Positions 1 to 6,534 are shown, counted from the first letter of the stretch. The stretch is 13,641 nt of DNA from Eggerthellaceae bacterium (GCA_900754495.1 CAAEDC010000098.1:1-13641); one strand, 5' to 3'. Translations and numbers: made by a program. Notes: generated from the sequence alone by a model not told the origin.

Positions 1-346
1 CCGCGACGGGCTTGTTGGCGGCGAAGAACTCGCGGGTGATCTCGAGCACGCGTGGATTCAGGCGGATGTACTCGGGAGCACGGCCGCCGGTGATGAACAG
101 GCCGGCGTAGTCGGCGACGTCCACCGCGTCGAAATCGGCGGTCAGCGCGAAGTTATGGCCGCGCAGCTCGGTGTAGGTCTGGTCGCCCACGAAGTCATGG
201 ACGGCGGTGCGCACCACGTCGCCCGACTTCTTGTCGGGGCAGACCGCGTCCACCTGGTAGCCCAGCATGGACAGGGCCTGGAACGGCACCATGGTCTCGT
301 AGTCCTCGGTGTAATCACCGCACAGCATCAGCACCTTTTTAGTCAT
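1..346 (-). CDS. DJ-1/PfpI family protein (partial, C-terminus outside window)
   Basis: The visible 115 residues are the N-terminal part of a DJ-1/PfpI-fold protein. They start [17 protein letters not shown], with the conserved acidic residue of the family probably E14 (compare FEDVE in PfpI). [19 protein letters not shown] follows at 85-103. The sequence stops just before the expected nucleophile-elbow cysteine (family pattern AxCHG), so catalytic competence cannot be judged. Family members include glyoxalase III/deglycase-like enzymes, chaperones and proteases; I cannot choose among them. Two in-frame ATGs exist. The one at 344-346 lies 8 bases from a perfect AGGAGG (355-360), while the ATG at 350-352 is only 2 bases from it, so 346 is preferred. 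The gene follows the GlcD-like gene on the same strand after 137 bases but appears to have its own promoter. Family call firm; function open. Confidence 0.85.
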   Translation of the reverse strand, partial: MTKKVLMLCGDYTEDYETMVPFQALSMLGYQVDAVCPDKKSGDVVRTAVHDFVGDQTYTELRGHNFALTADFDAVDVADYAGLFITGGRAPEYIRLNPRVLEITREFFAANKPVA

Positions 347-354
347 ACGCATTT

Positions 355-397
355 CCTCCTCATCGCTTACCGCAACGATTCTCATGCTTTTGCATGA
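355..397 (-). promoter_or_regulatory. 5' leader of the DJ-1/PfpI gene: two small stem-loops and the ribosome site
   Basis: Reading the minus strand from the predicted start site near 398, the leader opens with a 6-bp hairpin (TCATGC/GCATGA at 382-387 and 392-397, four-base loop). A second hairpin follows (362-379: four Watson-Crick pairs, one G-U and one more pair). The AGGAGG ribosome site (355-360) comes directly after it. The second stem ends next to the ribosome site and could limit ribosome access or stabilise the RNA 5' end. Folding was done by eye; no known riboswitch class is recognised. Confidence 0.35.
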
Positions 398-404
398 CAA
401 CACG

Positions 405-413
405 ATTCTATCA
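405..413 (-). promoter_or_regulatory. extended -10 promoter for the DJ-1/PfpI gene
   Basis: On the minus strand the sequence TGATAGAAT gives an extended -10 (TGn followed by TAGAAT, 5 of 6 matches to TATAAT). Transcription would start near 398, leaving a leader of about 50 bases. No good -35 is visible 16-18 bases upstream, which is tolerable for an extended -10. Confidence 0.45.
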
Positions 414-434
414 CCCCGGGATGCCGCAGCGGGC

Positions 435-465
435 GCCGTTCATCCGTATGAGCGGATAAAACGGC
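435..465 (-). terminator. hairpin after the GlcD-like gene, possible terminator
   Basis: GCCGTT (435-440) pairs with AACGGC (460-465) and, inside it, ATCCG (442-446) pairs with CGGAT (453-457) around a six-base loop. It lies about 20 bases downstream of the flavoprotein stop codon. There is no T-tract after it in the direction of transcription, so it may be a processing or 3'-end stability structure rather than an intrinsic terminator. Confidence 0.3.
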
Positions 466-483
466 ACCGGCTCCCGCGGATGC

Positions 484-1902
484 CTAGCTGCACACCTTGC
501 CGGGATTCAGGATGCCCTTGGGGTCGAACACCTGCTTGATGCCCGCCATCAAACCGTAGGCGGTCTCGCCCACCGACTCGCGCAGGTATTCCTTCTTCGC
601 GTGGCCGATGCCGTGCTCGCCCGACACCAGGCCGCCCATCTCGTCGCACTTCTCGTAGGCGAGCTTCATGATCTCGGCGGCCTTCGCGCGGAACTCATCC
701 TCGTCGATGCCGTTGCCCGCGCAGTAGACGTGCAGGTTACCGTCGCCCGCATGGCCGAACGAGCGGATGCGGATGCCGCGCTCGGCGCCCACGCCGTAGA
801 CGTAGCCGAGGAACTCCGCGATGCGGTTGACCGGCACGACCACGTCCATCTCGTCGAGCAGCTCGGCCTCGTGCTCGATCACCGTGAGCAGCGCGTCGCG
901 CACCTGCCACACGGCCTCGCGCTCGGAAGGCTGGTCGATCACGAGCACGTCGAACGCGCCGGCCTCGTCGGCGATCTCGGCCAGCTTCTCGGCGCGCTGG
1001 AAGATCTCGTCCACGTCGGTGCCGTCCAGCGTGATGAGGATGTAGGCAGTCGCCTCCTGGCCGTCCACCTCGGCGGGGAACACGTGGTTGCCGGTGTGCT
1101 CCTCGGCGTCCACCACGATGTCGCGCTCCATGAACTCGATCGACTGCGGGTCCAGGCCGGCGAGCTTGATGCCGGGGACGGACGCGATGGCCGCGTCGAT
1201 GTCGGCGAAGGGCAGGATGAAGCTCGTGGACGCCTCGGGGCGCGCGATGAGCTTGAGCGTGATCTCGGTGACGATCGCGAGCGTGCCCTCCGACCCGATG
1301 ACCAGGTGCAGCAGGCTGTAGCCCGAGCTCGTCTTGGTGACCGCGCGGCCGAGCTCCATCACCTCGCCCGACGGCAGCACGACCGTCGCCGCGAGCACGT
1401 AATCGCGCGTGGTGCCGTATTTGACCGCGCGCATGCCGCCGGCGTTGGTCACCACGTTGCCGCCGATCGAGCCGGTCTTCTCGCCGGGATCGGGAGGATA
1501 GAACAGCCCCTGGGCCGCCACGTCGTCGATCAGGTCGCACAGGCGCACGCCCGGTTGCACGCGGACGGTGAGGTTGTCCTTGTCGTATTCCAGGATCTTG
1601 TCCATGCGCATCGTGCACAGCACCACGCCGCCGTGAAGCGGCACGCAGCCGCCCACCAGCCCGGTGCCCGCGCCGCGCACGGTCACGGGGATGTCGTGCT
1701 CGCTGCACAGCGCCATGATCGCCGCCACCTCCTCGGTGGAGGCGGGCAGGCACACCGCCGCGGGGGCGTGCGAGCCGTAGATGGGCATCTCGTCATGGGT
1801 GTAATCCTCGCCGATGGCGTCGCCGGTGAGGCAGTTGTCGGCGCCGACGATCTCCTCGAGCCGGCCGATCAGGTCCGCGTTCAGTTCGCCGTACGTGGTC
1901 AT
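484..1902 (-). CDS. FAD-binding oxidase, GlcD / D-lactate dehydrogenase-like
   Basis: This 472-residue protein has the full length and order of the GlcD/D-lactate/D-2-hydroxyglutarate dehydrogenase family: an FAD-binding PCMH domain (about 45-220) and a C-terminal FAD-oxidase cap (about 225-470). Visible family motifs are RGAGTGLVGG (76-85), the flavin-binding PPDPGEKTGSIGGN (136-149) with TNAGG after it, HAGDGNLH (384-391) and GEHGIG (428-433). By family knowledge the two histidines of HAGDGNLH and the Glu of GEHGIG bind a metal that positions the 2-hydroxyacid. It should oxidise a 2-hydroxyacid to a 2-oxoacid, passing electrons from FAD to a carrier; the exact substrate cannot be read. No GlcE/GlcF or LutABC partner is in the window. 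The ATG at 1902 is supported by AAGGAGG (1908-1914), 5 bases away. The next gene on the same strand encodes a DJ-1/PfpI protein. Confidence 0.9.
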   Translation of the reverse strand: MTTYGELNADLIGRLEEIVGADNCLTGDAIGEDYTHDEMPIYGSHAPAAVCLPASTEEVAAIMALCSEHDIPVTVRGAGTGLVGGCVPLHGGVVLCTMRMDKILEYDKDNLTVRVQPGVRLCDLIDDVAAQGLFYPPDPGEKTGSIGGNVVTNAGGMRAVKYGTTRDYVLAATVVLPSGEVMELGRAVTKTSSGYSLLHLVIGSEGTLAIVTEITLKLIARPEASTSFILPFADIDAAIASVPGIKLAGLDPQSIEFMERDIVVDAEEHTGNHVFPAEVDGQEATAYILITLDGTDVDEIFQRAEKLAEIADEAGAFDVLVIDQPSEREAVWQVRDALLTVIEHEAELLDEMDVVVPVNRIAEFLGYVYGVGAERGIRIRSFGHAGDGNLHVYCAGNGIDEDEFRAKAAEIMKLAYEKCDEMGGLVSGEHGIGHAKKEYLRESVGETAYGLMAGIKQVFDPKGILNPGKVCS

Positions 1903-1973
1903 GGAGACCTCCTTGGATGCATGCCTGGCAGAAGCGACGGGCCACGCCCGCCCACGCGCATATGCGCACCCCC

Positions 1974-1979
1974 ATTATC
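1974..1979 (-). promoter_or_regulatory. candidate -10 for the GlcD-like gene
   Basis: GATAAT on the minus strand (4 of 6 to TATAAT with the key A2 and T6) lies about 70 bases before the ATG and matches the GATAAT core of two other candidate promoters in the window (6252-6257, 12477-12482). It lacks the TGn extension and no convincing -35 is seen. The palindrome at 1985-2017 covers the -35 region, so a protein bound there would interfere. Confidence 0.3.
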
Positions 1980-1984
1980 CCCTG

Positions 1985-2017
1985 AATGAGAAAAAGGGAC
2001 AGTCACTTTTTCTCATT
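1985..2017. repeat. 33-bp near-perfect palindrome (GAGAAAAAGGGAC type)
   Basis: AATGAGAAAAAGGGAC and GTCACTTTTTCTCATT face each other around one central base (2001), giving 16-bp arms with one mismatch (1997/2005). The core GAGAAAAAGG recurs in the same orientation at 2054-2063 and 2115-2124. It may be an operator, a REP-like interspersed repeat, or the remains of a bidirectional terminator. It lies about 35 bases beyond the strong terminator of the upstream operon and just upstream of the candidate GlcD -10. Confidence 0.7.
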
Positions 2018-2039
2018 TTGACCCGTCATACCGGCTTCG

Positions 2040-2055
2040 TCTCCGATCTCGGAGA
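2040..2055. repeat. 16-bp palindrome, 7-bp arms
   Basis: TCTCCGA and TCGGAGA are perfect inverted arms separated by two bases. It sits at the T-rich end of the terminator 2052-2108 and may simply be part of the repeat cluster 1985-2140. Confidence 0.4.
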
Positions 2056-2108
2056 GAAAAAGGAAGGGCCCGCACCCTCCTGCCCTTCTGGCAGCGGGCG
2101 CGGGCCCT
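2052..2108 (-). terminator. rho-independent terminator of the binding lipoprotein-MscS operon
   Basis: On the minus strand AGGGCCCGC (from 2108) pairs with GCGGGCCCT (ending 2065), a 9-bp GC stem. An inner 5-bp hairpin (CTGCC/GGCAG, 2080-2094) lies in the loop. TTCCTTTTTCTC follows directly, the T-rich tail expected of an intrinsic terminator. It lies 43-100 bases after the channel stop codon, so it should separate this operon from the GlcD-like gene. Confidence 0.7.
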
Positions 2109-2114
2109 CGGAAC

Positions 2115-2140
2115 GAGAAAAAGGACGGTCCCTTTCTCTC
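2115..2140. repeat. imperfect palindrome, third copy of the GAGAAAAAGG element
   Basis: GAGAAAAAGGAC at 2115-2126 faces GTCCCTTTCTCTC (2128-2140) with a few mismatches or a one-base shift. The right half also complements the GAGAGAAAAAGG at 2052-2063, so the GC terminator stem is enclosed by an outer A/T-rich inverted repeat. It begins 11 bases after the channel stop codon. Confidence 0.5.
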
Positions 2141-2151
2141 TTCGCAGACGG

Positions 2152-5100
2152 CTAGCGGCGAAGCTCCTCGTTGTCGAAATCCTCGTCGTTGCCGATGTTG
2201 CGCGCGGCGATCTTCTGCTCCTCGTTGAAGCGGTCGGCGCGCAGCTGCTCGGCGATGGTCGCCTTTTTGTACTCGATGGGCTGGTGCACGACCACCTGCG
2301 GGAACGGGATGTTGATCTCGTGCTCGTCGAAGATCAGCTTCATCTCGCGACGCAGGTCGCGCTCCAGCTGGCCGCGATCCTTCTCGGCGCACTGGACGAC
2401 GATGCGGATCGTAACGCTGTTGTCGTTGAGCGCCACGACGCCCTTGTAGAACGGGCCGTCCTCGATGGCGGGCAGGCGACGGCGGATGTCGGGGAACTCC
2501 TTCTCCAGGATCGCCTCAACGCGCTCGAGCGACTCGCCGTACTCGATGTCCATCTCGCAGACCGCGTACGAGCTCTCCTTCGTCATGTTGACGACGTTGC
2601 TCACCTCGCTGTTGCGGATGATGATGATGTTGCCGCTGCCGTCGTTGATCTTGGTCGTGCGCACGCCGATCTCCATGACGGTGCCGGTGCGGCTGCCCAC
2701 CTGGATGATGTCGCCGACGCGGAACTCGCCTTCGAAGATGATGAACAGACCGCTCAGGATATCCGAGACGAGCTCCTTGGCGCCGAAGGAGATGGCGATG
2801 GACAGGATGCCGGCGGATGCCAGAAGCGTCGTGGTGTCGATGCCGATGACCATCAAGCAGTAGTACACCATGCCGATGATGGACGCGTACTTGATGAAGC
2901 TGCCCAGCAGGCGGCAGATCGTCTCGCCGCGCGCGCCGAACACGCCGGAGAGGAGCTTGAGCAGCTGCTGGATCAGCATCGTGACGGTCAGCACCACGCA
3001 GGCGATCATGATGGCGCCGGTGATGGCGAACACGTTCAGGCCGTACTCCCACTCGCCGCTCAGCACGTAGGCGAACACGGAGTCGGGCGGGAACACCTGA
3101 TCCTTGAAGATGACCGCGATGCACACCGCCACGGCGAAGATCGCGAGCAGGACCTTGATGACCGTGAGCGTGCGCTGCTCGGCGGATTTCTCGCCCCAGT
3201 TCATGGAGCGGTACAGCCAGCGGCTCATCGCGGACTCGGTCTTGATGACGCGGCCGCTGGGCGTCACGATATCGAACATGCGCGAATCGGGATCGCCGTC
3301 ATCGTCGAACGGCGTGCCGGGGATGTGCTCACGCGCGGCGCCGTCCGTCGGCGCAGTGCCGTCGGGGTCGTCGCCGGAACCCGCCGCGTCGCCGTCGCCG
3401 CCCGCGGGAGACGGAGTCCCCCGGCGGCGGATGTCGAACGACACCAGCAGGAAGATCACGACCTGGCACACCAGGCCGCTCACGCTCATCGCGATCGTCA
3501 GCGGGACGCGCTCGGTCATCAGCTCATCCTCGGGCTGGGCGACGTACACGTAGTAGTCGCCGCTCTCGAACGAGGTGGTGTAGTAGCTCTTGCCGTCGAC
3601 CTTGACGAAGTCGCTGTAGCCGTCCTTCAGCTGCGCGTCGGAAAGGCCGTACGCGCGGGCGTCGCGGCCTACCAGGTCGGAGTTGGGGAAGTACGCGAAG
3701 GTGCCGTCGGACTTGTTCACGGCGAACGCGAAGCCGTTCTGGCCGACCTTCACGCCGTCGAGGATGTTGTCGATGTTGACGGTGGCGAGCAGGTTCTCCA
3801 GACGGCTGGAGCGCAGGCTCACCTGCACGAAGCCGTCGGTCTGGCCGTCGGGCGTGCGCAGCGACACGCCGATGTACTGGCGCAGCTCGCCGGAGACCTC
3901 CTCGGGCATGGGCTCCTGGATGTAGTACTCGACGCCCTGCAGCAGACGACGGAACGGATAGCTCTGATCCTCGGGGTCCTCGCTCAGCACGAAGTTGGTG
4001 TACGGCGAGTTGGTCGAGGTCATCACGCCTTCCTGGTTGAACACGAACAGGTACTGCACCTGCAGCACGTCGGCGAGCTCCTGCAGCTTCTCGCGCGACT
4101 TCAGGTCGGGATTCTGCTCCAGGATATAGGCCGCCAGCTGCGTCTTGCTCAGGTAGCGCTCGTCGTACTGGTCGGTGAGGGCGTCGGCCTGCGCGTTGGT
4201 GCGCTGGATGGTCTCCTCGATGTCCGCGGCGCGCTGGCTGCTGCTCACCGACTCGGAGGACAGCGAGAACAGCGTCTGCATGTAGAACGTGACGCCCGCG
4301 ACCGCCAAGAAGCCGATCAGGGACAGCACGACGGCGCGCTTGGCGATGGACTTGTTGAAGCGCAGCGGCCCCATGTTCACGAAGTTGCTGGGGTCGTAGC
4401 CGCGCTTCTCGTCCTCGCGGTTCACGAACACGCCGTACACGGCGACGATCATCGCGGCGGAGAAGAAGATGAACAGCACCACGCCCACGGTGAGGTTGCG
4501 CGCGGAGGCCATCTCGCTTTCGGGGACGGCGCTGATGTAGTAGGTGTCGCCGATCTCCTGGACGCCGGCGTAGAGGCGCTCGCCCTGGAATTCCATCCAG
4601 CCGTAGCCGCCGTCCTCCAGATCGGAGACGTCGATGCCGGCCTCGAGCGCGTCAAGGCCGACATACTCGGCATTGGGGTGGTACTCCACCAGGTAGTTCT
4701 GGGCGGAAACCGCGAACACGTAGCCGGTCTGGCCCACGCTCACGTTGCCCAGAACGCTCGCGAGCGAGCCGGTGCTCTCGATCAGCTCGTCGAGCTCCAG
4801 GGGATCCTGGCCGACGACCGCCATCGTGTTGTCGTCGATGCGGGCGGCGTAGTAGCGGAAGTGCGCGTCCTGCTCGGCGAAGTACACCTCCATGGGCTCG
4901 GAGGGCTCGCCGGTGTCGAACACGGTGCGCAGCTGGTTGAAGCGGGCGTAGGAGAAGTTGGCGAGCGTCTCCTGGGACTCGGCCAGGATCTCGCCCTCGC
5001 GGGAGACGATGATCGCATTGGTCACGCCGAGCAGCTCCTTGTACTCCTGCATCTTGGCGTCGGTGATCTCGAATCCCGTGTCGTTGTTCGCCATGAAGGC

Positions 5101-5337
5101 GATGCTCTCTGCCTTCGACTGGTAGATCTCGTCGTAGGTCTGGGTGTTCTGCTCGGTCTCCTGCTGGGCGGACTCCAGCAGGCCGGGCAGGTCGTCCATC
5201 TCGTGCTGGATGTCGGCGGTGTAGTTGGCCAGCGAGATGTCATCCTGCATCGAGGAGACGATGAAGCCCATGACGATGACGCTGAGGGCGACGAACGCCG
5301 CCAGGATCGCCGCCTTGATCTTGAGTTTCTTAGACAC
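2152..5337 (-). CDS. MscS-family channel with two tandem Cache-like sensor modules
   Basis: A 1061-residue membrane protein. Topology read by eye: TM1 10-29, extracytoplasmic module A 30-281, TM2 282-303, short cytoplasmic loop, TM3 334-353, extracytoplasmic module B 354-612, TM4 613-633, an acidic Gly/Asp-rich cytoplasmic linker about 640-690, then an MscS unit with TMs at about 723-744, 766-790, 808-832 and pore helix 834-867, and a cytoplasmic beta/C-terminal domain to about 1020. MscS hallmarks are ASAGILSIAISFGAKELVSD (840-859) and FEGEFRVGDIIQVG (868-881). Each module has the signature of a membrane-proximal Cache repeat: VGQTGYVFAV (201-210) and VGQNGFAFAV (531-540). E. coli MscS has 286 residues, so about 720 N-terminal residues are sensor. 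I do not see the RxWY amino-acid-binding motif known from some dCache domains. The GTG start (5335-5337) has AGGAGG 5 bases upstream that overlaps the preceding gene's stop codon. Probable role: ion or solute efflux gated or tuned by an extracellular ligand, with tension response uncertain. Confidence 0.88.
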   Translation of the reverse strand: MSKKLKIKAAILAAFVALSVIVMGFIVSSMQDDISLANYTADIQHEMDDLPGLLESAQQETEQNTQTYDEIYQSKAESIAFMANNDTGFEITDAKMQEYKELLGVTNAIIVSREGEILAESQETLANFSYARFNQLRTVFDTGEPSEPMEVYFAEQDAHFRYYAARIDDNTMAVVGQDPLELDELIESTGSLASVLGNVSVGQTGYVFAVSAQNYLVEYHPNAEYVGLDALEAGIDVSDLEDGGYGWMEFQGERLYAGVQEIGDTYYISAVPESEMASARNLTVGVVLFIFFSAAMIVAVYGVFVNREDEKRGYDPSNFVNMGPLRFNKSIAKRAVVLSLIGFLAVAGVTFYMQTLFSLSSESVSSSQRAADIEETIQRTNAQADALTDQYDERYLSKTQLAAYILEQNPDLKSREKLQELADVLQVQYLFVFNQEGVMTSTNSPYTNFVLSEDPEDQSYPFRRLLQGVEYYIQEPMPEEVSGELRQYIGVSLRTPDGQTDGFVQVSLRSSRLENLLATVNIDNILDGVKVGQNGFAFAVNKSDGTFAYFPNSDLVGRDARAYGLSDAQLKDGYSDFVKVDGKSYYTTSFESGDYYVYVAQPEDELMTERVPLTIAMSVSGLVCQVVIFLLVSFDIRRRGTPSPAGGDGDAAGSGDDPDGTAPTDGAAREHIPGTPFDDDGDPDSRMFDIVTPSGRVIKTESAMSRWLYRSMNWGEKSAEQRTLTVIKVLLAIFAVAVCIAVIFKDQVFPPDSVFAYVLSGEWEYGLNVFAITGAIMIACVVLTVTMLIQQLLKLLSGVFGARGETICRLLGSFIKYASIIGMVYYCLMVIGIDTTTLLASAGILSIAISFGAKELVSDILSGLFIIFEGEFRVGDIIQVGSRTGTVMEIGVRTTKINDGSGNIIIIRNSEVSNVVNMTKESSYAVCEMDIEYGESLERVEAILEKEFPDIRRRLPAIEDGPFYKGVVALNDNSVTIRIVVQCAEKDRGQLERDLRREMKLIFDEHEINIPFPQVVVHQPIEYKKATIAEQLRADRFNEEQKIAARNIGNDEDFDNEELRR

Positions 5338-5342
5338 AGCCG

Positions 5343-5349
5343 CCTCCTA
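5343..5349 (-). promoter_or_regulatory. ribosome site of the channel gene overlapping the upstream stop codon
   Basis: On the minus strand TAGGAGG holds both the TAG stop of the binding-protein gene (5347-5349) and the AGGAGG ribosome site (5343-5348) of the channel gene, 5 bases before its GTG. This arrangement is typical of translational coupling and fixes the GTG as the channel start. Confidence 0.75.
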
Positions 5350-6168
5350 GTTCCACTTCTCGACGAGCGCGGCGATGGTGCCGTCGTCGAGCATGCCCTG
5401 GATGACCTCGGCGACGCGCGGGCTCAGCTCCGAGCCCTTCTGCGTGGCGACGCCGTACTGCTGGTCGGAGATGTTGATGTCGAGCAGGCTGCGGTCATCG
5501 TTCATGTAGGTGTCGGTGATGCTGTCGTCCATCACGGCGGCATCGACGATGCCCTCCTCGAGGGCCTGGGACAGCTCGGCGTAGGAGGGGAGCTTCTTCA
5601 CGTACACGCCCTCGTACTGGGTGCCCTCGTCGGTGTTGGAGATGACGTTGTCGCCGATGATGCCCATCTCGTTGAGCTTGATCGCCAGCAGGGGACTTGC
5701 GTTGGAGCCCGACATGATGCCGAACACGCCGCCGTGCAACTGGGTGATGTCGGTGATCAGCGAGCTGTTCTCCACCATAACCGACGTGGTGTCGTTGTAA
5801 TAGGCCGGCGAGAAGTCGAAGTTCTCAAGGCGCGACTCGGCGATGGAATAGCAGGCGATCAGGCAGTCGACCTTGCCCTCGAGCAACGTCTCCTTGCGGT
5901 CGTCGGGGGTGACGGTGGAATACTCCACATCGGAATATCCGAGACGCTCCGCCATCTCCTCGGCGATGTCGATCTCCAAACCGTAGTACTTCCCCGTCTG
6001 CTCGTTCAGCAGGCTGAAGTTGACGATGTCGCTGCGGACGCCCACTTTGAGCGTTCCGCCGCCGCCCGCTGCGGCAGCACCGTCGCAGCCGACCACGCTC
6101 AACGCGGCGGTGACCGCCAAAACGGCGGCAGCCAGCGCGGCGAGCACGCGTTTTGCCTTTGAAACCAT
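5347..6168 (-). CDS. family 3 (amino-acid type) solute-binding lipoprotein
   Basis: From the ATG at 6168 the product has 273 residues. It begins with a lipoprotein signal peptide: basic MVSKAKR, a hydrophobic Ala/Val-rich stretch, and a lipobox VVGC with the lipidated Cys at 28. The mature part matches the SBP_bac_3 fold: LKVGVRSD at the start of lobe 1, YGLEIDIAEEMAERLG, DDRKETLLEGKVDCLIA, then FDFSPAYYNDT, the usual F-S-x-P-Y landmark. It should bind a small polar ligand outside the membrane. There is no ABC permease or ATPase nearby; its only operon partner is the sensor-channel gene 9 bases downstream, which suggests a signalling or ligand-delivery role. The ligand cannot be read from sequence. 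An in-frame start at 6225 would put 19 extra residues before the signal peptide and lacks a good ribosome site, while GGGAG lies just upstream of 6168. Confidence 0.87.
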   Translation of the reverse strand: MVSKAKRVLAALAAAVLAVTAALSVVGCDGAAAAGGGGTLKVGVRSDIVNFSLLNEQTGKYYGLEIDIAEEMAERLGYSDVEYSTVTPDDRKETLLEGKVDCLIACYSIAESRLENFDFSPAYYNDTTSVMVENSSLITDITQLHGGVFGIMSGSNASPLLAIKLNEMGIIGDNVISNTDEGTQYEGVYVKKLPSYAELSQALEEGIVDAAVMDDSITDTYMNDDRSLLDINISDQQYGVATQKGSELSPRVAEVIQGMLDDGTIAALVEKWN

Positions 6169-6251
6169 ATCTCTCCCATCTGCCGGCACCATACGTCGAA
6201 GCATGCGTATCGCGTCGTAACACAAAAAATGCCCCGGAAAGGCAACTGTGC

Positions 6252-6260
6252 ATTATCACA
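6252..6260 (-). promoter_or_regulatory. extended -10 promoter of the binding lipoprotein-MscS operon
   Basis: Minus strand TGTGATAAT: a TGn extension followed by GATAAT. The start site would be near 6245, giving a leader of about 77 bases. The same nine bases precede the second LysR gene (12477-12485), which supports a genuine promoter element of this genome. No clear -35 is seen; AT-rich DNA lies upstream (6285-6310). Confidence 0.5.
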
Positions 6261-6325
6261 GGGCGGGAAACGAGAGTGTTGAGGATCAATTAATATTTGA
6301 AGCTGTTGTTTTCTTTATCGTGGTA

Positions 6326-6334
6326 CCCCCCCCC
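6326..6334. repeat. homopolymer run of nine C
   Basis: Nine consecutive C bases in the divergent intergenic region, about 70 bases upstream of the operon promoter and about 180 upstream of the LysR -10. Such runs can change length by strand slippage and so shift the spacing between regulatory sites; they are also prone to sequencing error. Confidence 0.8.
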
Positions 6335-6408
6335 GGCATGCGGGCGCTTGGATGCGGTTCACCTGCGTTTTTAAGGCGCTATGCATGCTCATCAGGACAA
6401 ACGGGTAA

Positions 6409-6421
6409 TGATCCCCTATCA
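6409..6421. promoter_or_regulatory. candidate LysR-type binding site (T-N11-A)
   Basis: TGATCCCCTATCA is a dyad (TGAT-N5-ATCA) that fits the T-N11-A rule for LysR-type boxes. It lies between the two divergent promoters, about 96 bases before the LysR -10. The motif is short and can arise by chance. Confidence 0.3.
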
Positions 6422-6516
6422 AAATCCTCTGTTTTCCTCCCCGATGCGCCGCCTGCCGCGTCCGGATGCGACGGCGAGGAGGGTTGAGGTGAATAAAACG
6501 ACGGTACCGGCTGAAC

Positions 6517-6522
6517 TATAAT
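6517..6522 (+). promoter_or_regulatory. -10 (TATAAT) for the LysR gene
   Basis: A perfect TATAAT about 100 bases before the LysR ATG. The -35 region 17 bases upstream (TAAAAC) is poor, which would fit a promoter needing an activator. Transcription would start near 6529. Confidence 0.5.
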
Positions 6523-6534
6523 GAATAGGCTTGG

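Noticed and set aside
601..1989. A 462-codon plus-strand open frame opposite the FAD oxidase
   Set aside because: Same shadow composition, no domain, while the minus strand frame is a full-length GlcD-like protein.
2284..6162. A 1292-codon open frame on the plus strand opposite the channel and binding-protein genes
   Set aside because: It is antisense to two genes with clear protein families, its translation is a His/Val/Asp/Leu-rich pattern typical of high-GC shadow frames, and it has no ribosome site or recognisable domain.
6166..6225. Longer start for the binding lipoprotein
   Set aside because: It adds 19 residues ahead of a normal lipoprotein signal peptide, and the GGGAG site supports the ATG at 6168.
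6222..6250. Possible attenuator in the leader of the binding lipoprotein operon (weak hairpin followed by six T)
   Set aside because: Only about four pairs form in the stem, too weak for an intrinsic terminator, and no alternative pairing was found.
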